DNA of 41,964 nt from DASUDX01 sp036275365 (GCA_036275365.1 DASUDX010000088.1:1-41964), one strand, 5' to 3'. Positions 23,723-32,098 are shown, numbered from the stretch's first letter. The notes: generated by a model not told the origin, from the letters alone. Program-made: numbers and translations.

Positions 23723-24172
23723 TCAGGCGCCGTCGGGAATGTCCGGCTCGACAAGCTTCGCCAGCAGGTCCAGTGACTCCTGCCAGCCGAGGTAGCAGAA
23801 CTCGGGGGGAATGAGGTCGGGGATGCCTTCCTGCAGGATGCTGAGCTCGGTACCGCAGGAAACCGGCTTGAGCGAGACCGTGACGAGCATCTGGCCCGGC
23901 AGCCCAGGGTTGTCGAACTGGTCGTTGTACCGCACCCGTTCGCTGGGCTGCAGATCCAGGTAGGTGCCGCCAAAGCTGTGGCTGCTGCCCGTGCTGAAGT
24001 TGGTGAACGACATGCGGTAGCGGCCGCCCACCCTCGCCTCATGCTCGTGCAGGGTGCCGGTGAAGCCATGTGGGGGGAGCCACTTGCACATCGCAGCCGG
24101 ATCGATGAACGCTCGGTATACGCGCTCCGGCGGTGCCCGCAACACCCGGTGGAACTGGACGCTAGCTGGCAT
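23723..24172 (-). CDS. SRPBCC/AHSA1-like (START-fold) protein
   Basis: A 149-residue protein of the activator-of-Hsp90-ATPase-like branch of the START/Bet v 1 superfamily. The N-terminus reads VQFHRVLRAPPERVYRAFIDP, followed by MCKWLPPHGFTGT, VGGRYRMSFTNFSTG, PSERVRYNDQF, and a C-terminal helix GWQESLDLLAKLVEPDIP. The fold makes a hydrophobic pocket, but ligands vary widely and no function can be assigned. It lies 21 bp after acnD and 14 bp before prpF on the same strand, so it is likely cotranscribed with the propionate genes. It is not a standard member of that operon. Confidence 0.87.
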   Translation of the reverse strand: MPASVQFHRVLRAPPERVYRAFIDPAAMCKWLPPHGFTGTLHEHEARVGGRYRMSFTNFSTGSSHSFGGTYLDLQPSERVRYNDQFDNPGLPGQMLVTVSLKPVSCGTELSILQEGIPDLIPPEFCYLGWQESLDLLAKLVEPDIPDGA

Positions 24173-24193
24173 GGCGTGCTCCCGGAGGCGGGC

Positions 24194-26809
24194 TCAGGCG
24201 GCCTTGTTCGAGGAGGCGAGGAAATCCTGGGCGAAGCGCTGCAGCACCCCGCCGGCCTGATAGATCGAGACCTCCTCGTCCGAATCCAGCCGGCAGGTCA
24301 TCGGCACCGCCACGGTCTCGCCGTTCCTGCGCGTGATCACCAGCGTCAGCGTGGTGCGCGGCGCCAGCTGGCCCTGCACATCGTAGGTTTCCGTGCCATC
24401 GATGGCCAGCGTCAGGCGCGTCGTGCCCGGCTTGAACTCCAGCGGCAGCACGCCCATGCCGATCAGATTGGTGCGGTGGATGCGCTCGAAGCCCTCGGCG
24501 GCGATCACCTCGACGCCGGCCAGGCGCACGCCCTTGGCCGCCCAGTCGCGCGAGGAGCCCTGGCCGTAATCCGCACCGGCGATGATGATCAGCGGCTGCT
24601 TACGGTTCATGTAGGTCTCGATGGCCTCCCACATGCGCATCACGGTGCCGTCCGGCTCCACCCGCGCCAGCGATCCCTTGCGCACCGAGCCATCCGGGTT
24701 GCGCACCATCTCGTTCATCAGCTGCGGATTGGCGAAGGTGGCGCGCTGCGCGGTGAGGTGGTCGCCGCGGTGGGTGGCGTAGGAGTTGAAGTCCTCCTCC
24801 GGCAGGCCCATCTGGTGCAGATACTCCCCGGCGGCGCTGTCCCGCAGGATCGCGTTCGACGGCGAGAGATGGTCGGTGGTGATGTTGTCCGGCAGCACCG
24901 CGAGCGGGCGCAGGTTCCTGAGCGTGCGCTCGCCGGCCAGCGCGCCTTCCCAGTAGGGCGGACGACGGATGTAGGTGCTCTGCGCCCGCCAGTCATAGTT
25001 GGGCTTGATGCCGGCGCTGCTCTCGCGGCTGATCCGGAACATCGGCTCGTAGACCGCGCGGAAGTGGTCGGGCTTGACGCTGCGGGCGATGACGGCCCTG
25101 ATCTCCTCGTCGCTGGGCCAGAGGTCCTTGAGACGGACCGGCTGACCGCTAGCGTCCACCCCCAGAACATCCTTCTCGATGTCGAAGCGCACGGTGCCGG
25201 CGATCGCATAGGCCACCACCAGCGGCGGGCTGGCGAGGAAGGCCTGCTTGGCATACGGGTGTATGCGGCCATCGAAGTTACGGTTGCCAGAGAGCACCGC
25301 CGTCGCATACAGATCGCGATCGATGATCTCCTGCTGGATCTTCGGGTCCAGCGCGCCACTCATGCCGTTGCAGGTGGTGCAGGCGAAGGCGACGATGCCG
25401 AAGCCCAGCTGCTCCAGCGGCGCCAGCAGGCCAGCGTCCTTGAGGTACAGCTCCACCGCCTTGGAACCCGGCGCCAGGGAGGTCTTGACCCAGGGCTTGC
25501 GCACCAGGCCGCGCTGCACCGCGTTGCGGGCGAGCAGGCCGGCGGCGATCACATTGGCCGGATTGGAGGTGTTGGTACAGCTGGTGATGGCGGCGATGAT
25601 CACCGCACCCTCCGGCATCAGACCCCGGGCCTCCTCGGCGCGCGCCTGCTCCAGATTCACCGCGATGCCGCGCTCCCGCAGCGCCGTCACCGGCAGACGC
25701 TTGTGCGGATTGCTGGGCCCGGCCAGGTTGCGCACCACGGTGGACAGATCAAAGCGCAGCACCCGCTCGTACTCGGCGGTCTGGAGCGCATCCGCCCACA
25801 GGCCGGTGTGCCTGGCATAGGTCTCGACCAGCGCCACCTGCGCCGCCTCGCGGCCGGTGAGGCGCAGATAGTCGATCGTGTTGGCGTCGATGAAGAACAT
25901 CGCCGCGGTCGCCCCGTACTCCGGCGCCATGTTGGAAATGGTGGCGCGGTCACCCAGGGTGAGCGCCGCCGCACCCTCGCCGAAGAACTCGAGGTAATGG
26001 CCGACCACCTTCTCCTTGCGCAGGAACTCGGTCAGGGCCAGCACCACATCGGTGGCGGTGATGCCCTCACCCGGCCGCCCGCTCAGTTCCACGCCGGTGA
26101 TATCCGGCAGGCGCATCCACGAGGCGCGGCCGAGCATCACATTCTCCGCCTCGAGGCCGCCGACGCCGATGGCGATGACCCCCAGGGCGTCCACATGGGG
26201 CGTGTGCGAGTCAGTACCGACGCAGGTGTCCGGGTAGCAGACCTGGCCCTCGGTATGGATCACCGGGCTCATCCGCTCCAGATTGATCTGATGCATGATC
26301 CCGTTGCCCGGCGGGATCACCTCGACATTCTTGAACGCGAGCTTGGTCCAGTTGATGAAGTGGAAGCGGTCGTCGTTGCGGCGATCCTCGATCGCGCGGT
26401 TCTTGGCGAACGCATCCTTCTCGAAGCCGCCGTGCTCCACCGCCAGCGAGTGATCGACGATCAGCTGCACCGGCACCACCGGATTGACCTGGGCCGGGTC
26501 ACCGCCGGCGTCGCGGATCGCATCGCGCAGGCCGGCGAGATCGACCAGGGCGGTCTGGCCGAGGATGTCATGGCAGACCACCCGCACCGGGAACCAGGGG
26601 AAGTCCAGCTCGCGCTTGCGGTGGATCAGCTGGCCCAGGTAGTCGCGCAGCCGCGCCGGGTCTGCCTTGCGCACCAGATTCTCGGCATGCACCCGCGCCG
26701 TGTACGGCAGCTTCTCGTAGGCCCCGGGCTGGATCGCATTGACCGCCTCCCGGGCATCGAAATAGTCGAGCGAGGTGCCGGGCAGCGGCTTGCGGTAGGC
26801 GGTGTTCAT
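24194..26809 (-). CDS. acnD: Fe/S-dependent 2-methylisocitrate dehydratase AcnD
   Basis: Aconitase-family enzyme that dehydrates 2-methylcitrate in the AcnD/PrpF version of the methylcitrate cycle, which replaces PrpD. The 871-residue protein has family length. The three 4Fe-4S cysteines are Cys411 (AITSCTNTSNP) and Cys477 and Cys480 (ACTTCNGMSG). Other landmarks are VGTDSHTPHVDALG at about 197, LSGNRNFDGRIHP, NITTDHLSPSNAI and the swivelling-domain ADYGQGSSRDWAAKG. The N-terminus (MNTAYRKPLPGTSLDYFDAR) and neighbouring prpF distinguish AcnD from housekeeping AcnA. It lies 121 bp from prpC. Confidence 0.96.
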   Translation of the reverse strand: MNTAYRKPLPGTSLDYFDAREAVNAIQPGAYEKLPYTARVHAENLVRKADPARLRDYLGQLIHRKRELDFPWFPVRVVCHDILGQTALVDLAGLRDAIRDAGGDPAQVNPVVPVQLIVDHSLAVEHGGFEKDAFAKNRAIEDRRNDDRFHFINWTKLAFKNVEVIPPGNGIMHQINLERMSPVIHTEGQVCYPDTCVGTDSHTPHVDALGVIAIGVGGLEAENVMLGRASWMRLPDITGVELSGRPGEGITATDVVLALTEFLRKEKVVGHYLEFFGEGAAALTLGDRATISNMAPEYGATAAMFFIDANTIDYLRLTGREAAQVALVETYARHTGLWADALQTAEYERVLRFDLSTVVRNLAGPSNPHKRLPVTALRERGIAVNLEQARAEEARGLMPEGAVIIAAITSCTNTSNPANVIAAGLLARNAVQRGLVRKPWVKTSLAPGSKAVELYLKDAGLLAPLEQLGFGIVAFACTTCNGMSGALDPKIQQEIIDRDLYATAVLSGNRNFDGRIHPYAKQAFLASPPLVVAYAIAGTVRFDIEKDVLGVDASGQPVRLKDLWPSDEEIRAVIARSVKPDHFRAVYEPMFRISRESSAGIKPNYDWRAQSTYIRRPPYWEGALAGERTLRNLRPLAVLPDNITTDHLSPSNAILRDSAAGEYLHQMGLPEEDFNSYATHRGDHLTAQRATFANPQLMNEMVRNPDGSVRKGSLARVEPDGTVMRMWEAIETYMNRKQPLIIIAGADYGQGSSRDWAAKGVRLAGVEVIAAEGFERIHRTNLIGMGVLPLEFKPGTTRLTLAIDGTETYDVQGQLAPRTTLTLVITRRNGETVAVPMTCRLDSDEEVSIYQAGGVLQRFAQDFLASSNKAA

Positions 26810-26821
26810 GACTGGAGATCC

Positions 26822-26907
26822 GGGAAACGGGAGACGGGACTGCGGAGACGACCGACCGGGATGGACCGGGAGCGGGCCGCGGCAAGGCGGCTCGTCTCCC
26901 GTTTCCC
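26822..26907. repeat. 15-bp perfect inverted repeat between prpC and acnD
   Basis: GGGAAACGGGAGACG (26822-26836) and its exact reverse complement (26893-26907) flank a 56-bp GC-rich spacer, filling most of the prpC-acnD gap. The left side also contains GGGA-rich near-tandem units (GGGAAAC, GGGAGAC, GGAGACG), as in REP-like intergenic repeats of high-GC gammaproteobacteria. In RNA it would give a long hairpin that could stabilise the prpBC message or lower expression of acnD. There is no T-run, so it is not a standard terminator. Confidence 0.75.
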
Positions 26908-26930
26908 TGGTGGGGCGTCCCTGCTGCGCG

Positions 26931-28091
26931 CTACTTGCGCGCGGCCAGCGGCACGAAGGGCAGGTTCTCCGGGCCGGTGTAGTTGGCCGAGGGCCGGATG
27001 ATCTTGCCGTCGATGCGCTGCTCGATGATGTGCGCGCTCCAGCCGCTGGTGCGGGCCATCACGAACAGCGGCGTGAACATCGCGGTGGGCACGCCCATCA
27101 TGTGGTAGCTCACCGCGCTGAACCAGTCGAGGTTGGGGAACATCTTCTTGATCTCCCACATCACCGACTCCAGCCGTTCGGCGATGTTGAACATCTTCAT
27201 CGAGTCCTGTTCCTCGGACAGCCGCCGCGCCACTTCCTTGATCACCTTGTTGCGCGGATCAGAGAGGGTGTAGACCGGATGGCCGAAGCCGATCACCACT
27301 TCCTTGCGCTCGACGCGGGCGCGGATGTCCTGCTCGGCCTCGTCCGGCGTGTCGTAGCGCTTCTGGATCTCGAAGGCCACCTCGTTGGCGCCGCCGTGCT
27401 TGGGGCCGCGCAGGGCGCCGATGCCGCCGCAGATCGCCGAGTAGATGTCCGAGCCGGTGCCGGCCACCACCCGCGAGGTGAAGGTGGAGGCATTGAACTC
27501 GTGCTCGGCGTAGAGCACCAGGCTGGTGTGCATCGCCTTGACCCAGGATCCCAGCGGCTTCTTGCCGTGCAGCAGATGCAGGAAGTGGCCGCCGATGGAG
27601 TCGTCATCGGTCTCCACCTCGATGCGCTTGCCATTGGTGGCGTAGTGATACCAGTAGAGCAGCATCGAGCCGAGCGAGGCGAGCAGCTTGTCGGCGATGT
27701 CGCGTGCGCCCGGGTGGTTGTGGTCCTCCTTCTCCGGCAGCACGCAGCCGAGCACCGACACACCGGTGCGCATCACATCCATCGGGTGGGCCGAAGGCGG
27801 CAGCGCCTCCAGCGCCTGCTTGACCGCCGCGGGCAGGCCGCGCAGCGACTTCAGCTTGGTCTTGTAGGCTTTCAGCTCGGCCACATTGGGCAGCTTGCCG
27901 TGCACCAGCAGGTGGGCGATTTCCTCGAACTCGCAGCTGTCGGCGACATCGAGGATGTCGTAGCCGCGGTAATGCAGGTCATTGCCGGTGCGGCCGACCG
28001 TGCACAGCGCGGTGTTGCCGGCGGTGACCCCGGACAGGGCCACGGACTTCTTCGGCTTCGGGCCGCTCGCGGCGGGGGCTGCGTCGCTCAT
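26931..28091 (-). CDS. prpC: 2-methylcitrate synthase PrpC
   Basis: Condenses propionyl-CoA with oxaloacetate to 2-methylcitrate. The 386-residue citrate-synthase-fold protein shows SVALSGVTAGNTALCTVGRTGNDLHYRGYDILDVA at its start, which is typical of PrpC. It has the catalytic His region LVLYAEHEFNASTFTSRVV, GGIGALRGPKHGGANEVA, VIGFGHPVYTLSDPRNKVIK and the final catalytic Asp region FPNLDWFSAVSYHMMG. It is shorter than housekeeping citrate synthase. It follows prpB by 49 bp. Confidence 0.97.
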   Translation of the reverse strand: MSDAAPAASGPKPKKSVALSGVTAGNTALCTVGRTGNDLHYRGYDILDVADSCEFEEIAHLLVHGKLPNVAELKAYKTKLKSLRGLPAAVKQALEALPPSAHPMDVMRTGVSVLGCVLPEKEDHNHPGARDIADKLLASLGSMLLYWYHYATNGKRIEVETDDDSIGGHFLHLLHGKKPLGSWVKAMHTSLVLYAEHEFNASTFTSRVVAGTGSDIYSAICGGIGALRGPKHGGANEVAFEIQKRYDTPDEAEQDIRARVERKEVVIGFGHPVYTLSDPRNKVIKEVARRLSEEQDSMKMFNIAERLESVMWEIKKMFPNLDWFSAVSYHMMGVPTAMFTPLFVMARTSGWSAHIIEQRIDGKIIRPSANYTGPENLPFVPLAARK

Positions 28092-28140
28092 GTCGTCTTC
28101 CTTCTCGCTGGGGATTCGGGTGGGGCCGGATCGGCCCGGC

Positions 28141-29034
28141 TCACTTCTTGGCGGCGGCGAACAGCGCGTCGAGCTTGCGCTCGTAGGCGTGATAGCCGAT
28201 CACATCGTAAAGCTCCATGCGGGTCTGCATGGTAGGCACCACCGCCTGCTGGGTGCCATCGCGGCGGATCGTTCCATAGACCGTCTCGGCCGCCTTGTTC
28301 ATGGCGCGGAAGGCCGACAGCGGATAGAGCACCAGGCCCGCACCGGCCTCGCGCAACTCCTCAACGGTGAACAGCGGCGTGCTGCCGAACTCGGTGATGT
28401 TGGCAAGCACCGGCACCTTCACCGCGTCGGCGAACTGGCGGTACATGGCGAGGCTGGTCATCGCCTCGGGGAAGATCATGTCGGCACCCGCCTCCACGCA
28501 GGCCACCGCGCGCTCGATCGCCCGCTCCAGCCCTTCGACGGCCAGCGCGTCGGTGCGCGCCATGATCACGAACTGGGCATCGCTGCGGGCATCCACCGCG
28601 GCCTTGATGCGATCGACCATCTCGGCCTGGGAGACGATCTCCTTGCCTGGGCGATGACCGCAGCGCTTGGCGCCAACCTGATCCTCGATATGCATCGCCG
28701 CCGCACCGGCCTTGATCAGGCTGCGCACGGTGCGGGCGACATTGAAGGCGCTGGGCCCGAAGCCGGTGTCGACATCCACCAGCAGCGGCAGGCTGCAGAC
28801 ATCGGTGATGCGACGAACATCGATCAGCACATCCTCCAGCCCGCTGATGCCCAGATCCGGCAGGCCCAGCGAGCCCGCGGCCACCCCACCGCCGGAGAGA
28901 TAGATCGCCTTGAAGCCGGCGCGCTGGGCGAGCAGGGCGTGGTTGGCGTTGATGGCGCCCGGCACCTGCAGGGGCCGCTCGCTGGCCACCGCATCACGGA
29001 AGGCACGACCGGGTGAGGAGGAGGAGGAGGACAC
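28141..29034 (-). CDS. prpB: 2-methylisocitrate lyase PrpB
   Basis: Cleaves 2-methylisocitrate to pyruvate and succinate, the last step of the methylcitrate cycle. The 297-residue protein matches E. coli PrpB closely. It has INANHALLAQRAGFKAIYLS, GSLGLPDLGISGLEDVL, the metal-binding VDVDTGFG, the catalytic KRCGH motif within IEDQVGAKRCGHRPGKEIVS, and ITEFGSTPLFT. The start is a GTG preceded by GGAG; the first residues are a Ser run encoded by five TCC repeats. It is the first gene of the prpB-prpC-acnD-SRPBCC-prpF series and is divergent from prpR. Confidence 0.97.
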   Translation of the reverse strand: MSSSSSSPGRAFRDAVASERPLQVPGAINANHALLAQRAGFKAIYLSGGGVAAGSLGLPDLGISGLEDVLIDVRRITDVCSLPLLVDVDTGFGPSAFNVARTVRSLIKAGAAAMHIEDQVGAKRCGHRPGKEIVSQAEMVDRIKAAVDARSDAQFVIMARTDALAVEGLERAIERAVACVEAGADMIFPEAMTSLAMYRQFADAVKVPVLANITEFGSTPLFTVEELREAGAGLVLYPLSAFRAMNKAAETVYGTIRRDGTQQAVVPTMQTRMELYDVIGYHAYERKLDALFAAAKK

Positions 29035-29066
29035 AGGGAGACTCCGGTGGGGAACGCGAACCCGCG

Positions 29067-29082
29067 CACAAGGATCGTGCCA
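29067..29082 (-). promoter_or_regulatory. Sigma-54 promoter of the prp operon
   Basis: The minus strand reads TGGCACGATCCTTGTG. Compared with the sigma-54 consensus TGGCAC-N5-TTGC, only the last base of the -12 GC pair differs (GT). It lies 32 bp upstream of the prpB GTG, giving a leader of about 20 nt. PrpR encoded next door has the GAFTGA loop needed to activate sigma-54, which supports the call. Confidence 0.82.
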
Positions 29083-29168
29083 GTCTGCACCGCCGGCGGG
29101 AAATGCCGTCCGGTCGGGCGCTGGCGGGGGGTGCGGGCGGCGGGCCCGGCGGCGAGAATCTCGTTCGG

Positions 29169-29206
29169 TGTTTCACGACGCTACACTGCTGTTCCAGTTG
29201 AAACAG
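29169..29206. promoter_or_regulatory. Candidate PrpR operator and prpR promoter
   Basis: Three copies of one 7-mer occur here: TGTTTCA (29169-29175), TGTTCCA (29190-29196, one mismatch) and its complement TGAAACA (29199-29205). The last two form an imperfect 18-bp palindrome at 29189-29206. A sigma-70-like -10 box TACACT (29182-29187) lies between the half-sites, 27 nt before the prpR ATG. Bound regulator would cover the prpR start, giving autorepression, and sit about 100-120 bp upstream of the sigma-54 promoter, a normal enhancer distance. Confidence 0.62.
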
Positions 29207-29214
29207 TTACTCCG

Positions 29215-30807
29215 ATGCCTTCCCGCTCCGAGCGGCCACTGCCGGCGCCGGCCGAGCGCCCGGCGATCTGGACCGTCAGCCTGACCCGGCTGTCGCGGCT
29301 GATCGCCGAGGTCACACCGGAGTTCGACGGCCGGGCGCAGATCAGCCCGATTCCGCTCGGTTTCGAGGAGGCGGTGACGCGGATCCAGCAGCGCCTGCGG
29401 CGCGAGCCCTGCGATGTGATCATCGCCGCCGGCTCGAATGGCGCCTATCTGGTCAACCGGGTGCCGCGGCCGGTGGTGCAGGTGCAGGCCACCGGCTTTG
29501 ATCTGCTGCAGGCCCTGGCCCGCGCCCGACAGGTGTCTGATCGCATCGGCGTGCTGACCCACCAGAGCGATCTGCCGGAGTTCGCCGCCTTCCGCCAGTC
29601 CTTCGGGCTCGACATCGAACAGCGGCGCTTCCTCACCGCCGAGGATGCGCGCGACGCGGTGGCCGGGCTGATCGCCCGCGGGGTGCGGGTGGTGGTGGGC
29701 ACTGGCCTGGCGGTGGAGCTGGCCGAACAGGCCGGCGCCACCGGCATCCTGCTCTACTCGGCAGAGACCATCCGCCAGGCCTTTGAAACCGCCCTGCGGC
29801 TGGTCGAGGCGGCCGGCGGCGCGGGTCCCGGCCGTGCGGCGCGGGCGCCGGGTCGCCCCTCGCGACCGCTGCCCAGCGAGGCCTCGCTGGTGGGCGATCA
29901 CCCGCTGATGCAGCAGCTGCGGGCGCGCATCCGCGACTACGCGGCGAGCGAGGCCACCGTGCTGTTGCAGGGCGCCACCGGCACCGGCAAGGAGGCCGCG
30001 GCACGCGCGCTGCACGCGGCCAGCGCCCGCGCGGGCGGGCCCTTCGTGGCGGTCAACTGTGCGGCGCTCAGCGAGTCGCTGCTGGAATCGGAGCTGTTCG
30101 GCCACGAGGAAGGCGCCTTCACCGGCGCCCGCCGCGGTGGGCGGCGCGGGCTGATCGAAACCGCCAGCGGCGGCAGCCTGTTTCTCGATGAGATCGGCGA
30201 CATGCCGGCCAGCCAGCAGACCCGCCTGCTGCGGGTGCTGGAGGAGCGCGAGCTGACCCGGGTCGGCGGCACCGACCGCATCCGGGTGGACCTGCGGGTG
30301 ATCGCCGCCACCCACCAGGACCTCGCCGCGGCGGTCGCCGCCGGGCGGTTCCGCCGGGATCTCTATTACCGGCTCAATGTCCTGCGCATCGCCTTGCCGC
30401 GCCTGAGCGAGCACGCCCAGGACCTGCCCGGGCTGCTGGCCGAGCTGCTGCGCCGCCTCGGCCACCCCGGCGTGCAGGCACCGGCGGCGGTCTGGCGCCA
30501 GCTGCGCGGCTATGCCTGGCCCGGCAATGTGCGCGAGCTGCGCAACCTGGCCGAGCGGCTGGTGGCGGAGGAGCCGGCGGCACGCCAGCCGCGGCGGCTG
30601 AGCCTCGCTGATCTGGAGCGGCTGATGCCGGAGCTGCTGGCCCCGCCCGCGCCGACCGGCGGGCCCCTGCGCGGGCGCCCGCCACCGGCCGAACTACAAC
30701 GCTTGCTCACCGAGGCCGGCGGCGAGCGCGGGGTGCTGGCGCAGCGGCTGGGGGTCTCCCGCAGCACGCTGTGGCGCTGGCTGCGGGAGCGCCCCCGCGC
30801 CGGTTGA
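29215..30807 (+). CDS. prpR: Propionate catabolism activator PrpR (sigma-54-dependent)
   Basis: A 530-residue enhancer-binding protein. Residues 15-195 match the PrpR N-terminal sensor, which responds to 2-methylcitrate in Salmonella (AIWTVSLTRLSRLIAEV, DVIIAAGSNGAYLVNRV, VVGTGLAVELAEQAG). The AAA+ domain has Walker A GATGTGKEAAA (about 253), the sigma-54 contact loop GAFTGARRGG (about 300), Walker B GSLFLDEIGDMP (about 320) and the arginine-finger region FRRDLYYRLNVLRI. A Fis-type HTH ends the protein (GVLAQRLGVSRSTLWRWLRE). The ATG at 29215 was chosen because the in-frame extension upstream has no homology and runs through the promoter. Confidence 0.95.
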   Translation: MPSRSERPLPAPAERPAIWTVSLTRLSRLIAEVTPEFDGRAQISPIPLGFEEAVTRIQQRLRREPCDVIIAAGSNGAYLVNRVPRPVVQVQATGFDLLQALARARQVSDRIGVLTHQSDLPEFAAFRQSFGLDIEQRRFLTAEDARDAVAGLIARGVRVVVGTGLAVELAEQAGATGILLYSAETIRQAFETALRLVEAAGGAGPGRAARAPGRPSRPLPSEASLVGDHPLMQQLRARIRDYAASEATVLLQGATGTGKEAAARALHAASARAGGPFVAVNCAALSESLLESELFGHEEGAFTGARRGGRRGLIETASGGSLFLDEIGDMPASQQTRLLRVLEERELTRVGGTDRIRVDLRVIAATHQDLAAAVAAGRFRRDLYYRLNVLRIALPRLSEHAQDLPGLLAELLRRLGHPGVQAPAAVWRQLRGYAWPGNVRELRNLAERLVAEEPAARQPRRLSLADLERLMPELLAPPAPTGGPLRGRPPPAELQRLLTEAGGERGVLAQRLGVSRSTLWRWLRERPRAG

Positions 30808-30839
30808 CCGCCCCGCCCGCCCCGCCGGCCGGCCCTGCC

Positions 30840-30868
30840 TTGAGACTGACGCGAAGAATCCTGACAAT
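30840..30868 (+). promoter_or_regulatory. Candidate sigma-70 promoter of the desaturase gene
   Basis: TTGAGA (30840-30845) and GACAAT (30863-30868) are 17 bp apart. The -10 box overlaps the first possible ATG (30867), so if this promoter is used, translation must begin at the GTG at 30897. Confidence 0.5.
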
Positions 30869-30896
30869 GCGCTGTCCTCTGCCATTCGGACTTCCG

Positions 30897-32039
30897 GTGA
30901 ACGACCGTTCCGCCTCCGTTGCCGCGCCTCTCAACTGGCCGGCCGTGATTCTGTTCAGCCTGACCACCCTGCTGGTGCTCACCGTGCTGCCCTGGTACGC
31001 CTGGGTGGCGGACTTCAGCACCGCGGCCTGGGTGTTCTTCGTCTTCATCGGCATCAGCACCGCGATGTCGATCACCGGTGGCTATCACCGGCTGTGGGCG
31101 CACCGTGCCTACGAGGCCCACCCGCTGCTCAAGCTGTTCTACATGCTGTTTGGCGCCATGGCGCTGCAGAACAGCATCCTGATCTGGGGCTCGATGCACC
31201 GCGTGCACCACGCCCATGTCGATGAGGAGGATCAGGATCCGTACTCGATCCGCCGCGGGCTGTGGTACGCCCACATGGGCTGGATGGTGCGCAACTATCC
31301 CTGCCACCAGGTCGATTTCAGCAATGCCAAGGATCTGCTCGCCGATCCGATCGTGAGCTTCCAGCACCGCCACTACCTCGGTCTCGCGCTGGGCATGAAC
31401 ATCGGCTTCCCCCTGCTGATCGGCAGCTTCTTCGGCGATCCCTGGGGCTTCCTGCTGCTGGGTGGTCTGCTGCGTCTGGTGCTGAACCACCACTTCACCT
31501 TCTTCATCAACTCGCTGGCGCACTACTGGGGCCGCCGTCCCTACACCACCGCCAACAGCGCGCGCGACAACGATCTGATCGCCCTGTTCACCTTTGGCGA
31601 GGGCTACCACAACTACCACCATCTGTTTCAGTGGGATTACCGCAACGGCATCCGCTGGTGGATGTTCGACCCGACCAAGTGGCTGATCGCGCTGTGCGCC
31701 CGCATCGGGCTGGCCAGCAAGCTCAAGCGGGTGCCCGAATTCACCATCCAGCGGGCGATGCTCGAGCGGCAGTTCCAGAAGGCCCGCGAGCAGCTTGAAC
31801 GCTGCCGCCATCCGGGCCGGCTGAAGGTGCTGCAGGGCCTGCTGCAGCACGAGCTCGACACCTTCGGCGCCACCCTCGCCGAGTTCCGCCAGCTGCAGGC
31901 CGAGAAGATCGAGGCGGCACGCCGCCAGCTCGCCGAGAACTGGGAGAACAGCGAGGTGCGCAAGCGCCTGCAGATGCTGGAAGACAGTCTGCGTCTGCAG
32001 CGTCAGCGCGTCCGCCTGCTGCATCTGCAGACCGCCTGA
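30897..32039 (+). CDS. Membrane acyl-lipid/acyl-CoA desaturase, delta-9 type
   Basis: Di-iron membrane desaturase that makes unsaturated fatty acyl chains. About 380 residues. The three histidine boxes are present: HRLWAH, HRVHHAH and, in the C-terminal half, EGYHNYHHLF. Several hydrophobic segments surround them (AVILFSLTTLLVLTVLPWYAWV, AAWVFFVFIGIS, FPLLIGSFFGDPWGFLLLGGLL). The last roughly 115 residues are a charged, helical, coiled-coil-like tail rich in Glu, Arg and Gln. The start could be ATG 30867 (10 residues longer); the GTG was chosen because a likely -10 box covers that ATG. An intrinsic terminator follows the stop. Confidence 0.92.
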   Translation: MNDRSASVAAPLNWPAVILFSLTTLLVLTVLPWYAWVADFSTAAWVFFVFIGISTAMSITGGYHRLWAHRAYEAHPLLKLFYMLFGAMALQNSILIWGSMHRVHHAHVDEEDQDPYSIRRGLWYAHMGWMVRNYPCHQVDFSNAKDLLADPIVSFQHRHYLGLALGMNIGFPLLIGSFFGDPWGFLLLGGLLRLVLNHHFTFFINSLAHYWGRRPYTTANSARDNDLIALFTFGEGYHNYHHLFQWDYRNGIRWWMFDPTKWLIALCARIGLASKLKRVPEFTIQRAMLERQFQKAREQLERCRHPGRLKVLQGLLQHELDTFGATLAEFRQLQAEKIEAARRQLAENWENSEVRKRLQMLEDSLRLQRQRVRLLHLQTA

Positions 32040-32070
32040 GGCGGCTCTCCCGCCGGGGTCTCTGCAAACC

Positions 32071-32098
32071 GCCGCCGGTGCTGAACCGGCGGCTTTTT
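32071..32098 (+). terminator. Intrinsic terminator after the desaturase gene
   Basis: GCCGCCGGT (32071-32079) pairs with ACCGGCGGC (32085-32093) around GCTGA, followed by TTTTT. It lies 32 bp after the desaturase stop. No T-run is present in the other direction, so it serves the plus strand. Confidence 0.92.

Noticed and set aside
29015..29029. GAG/TCC repeat as a phase-variation switch
   Set aside because: Triplet units cannot shift the frame, so on/off switching is not possible by this means.
29047..29214. N-terminal extension of PrpR by 56 residues
   Set aside because: It would run through the -10 box and the TGTTTCA half-sites, and it has no resemblance to PrpR; the ATG at 29215 gives a normal N-terminus.
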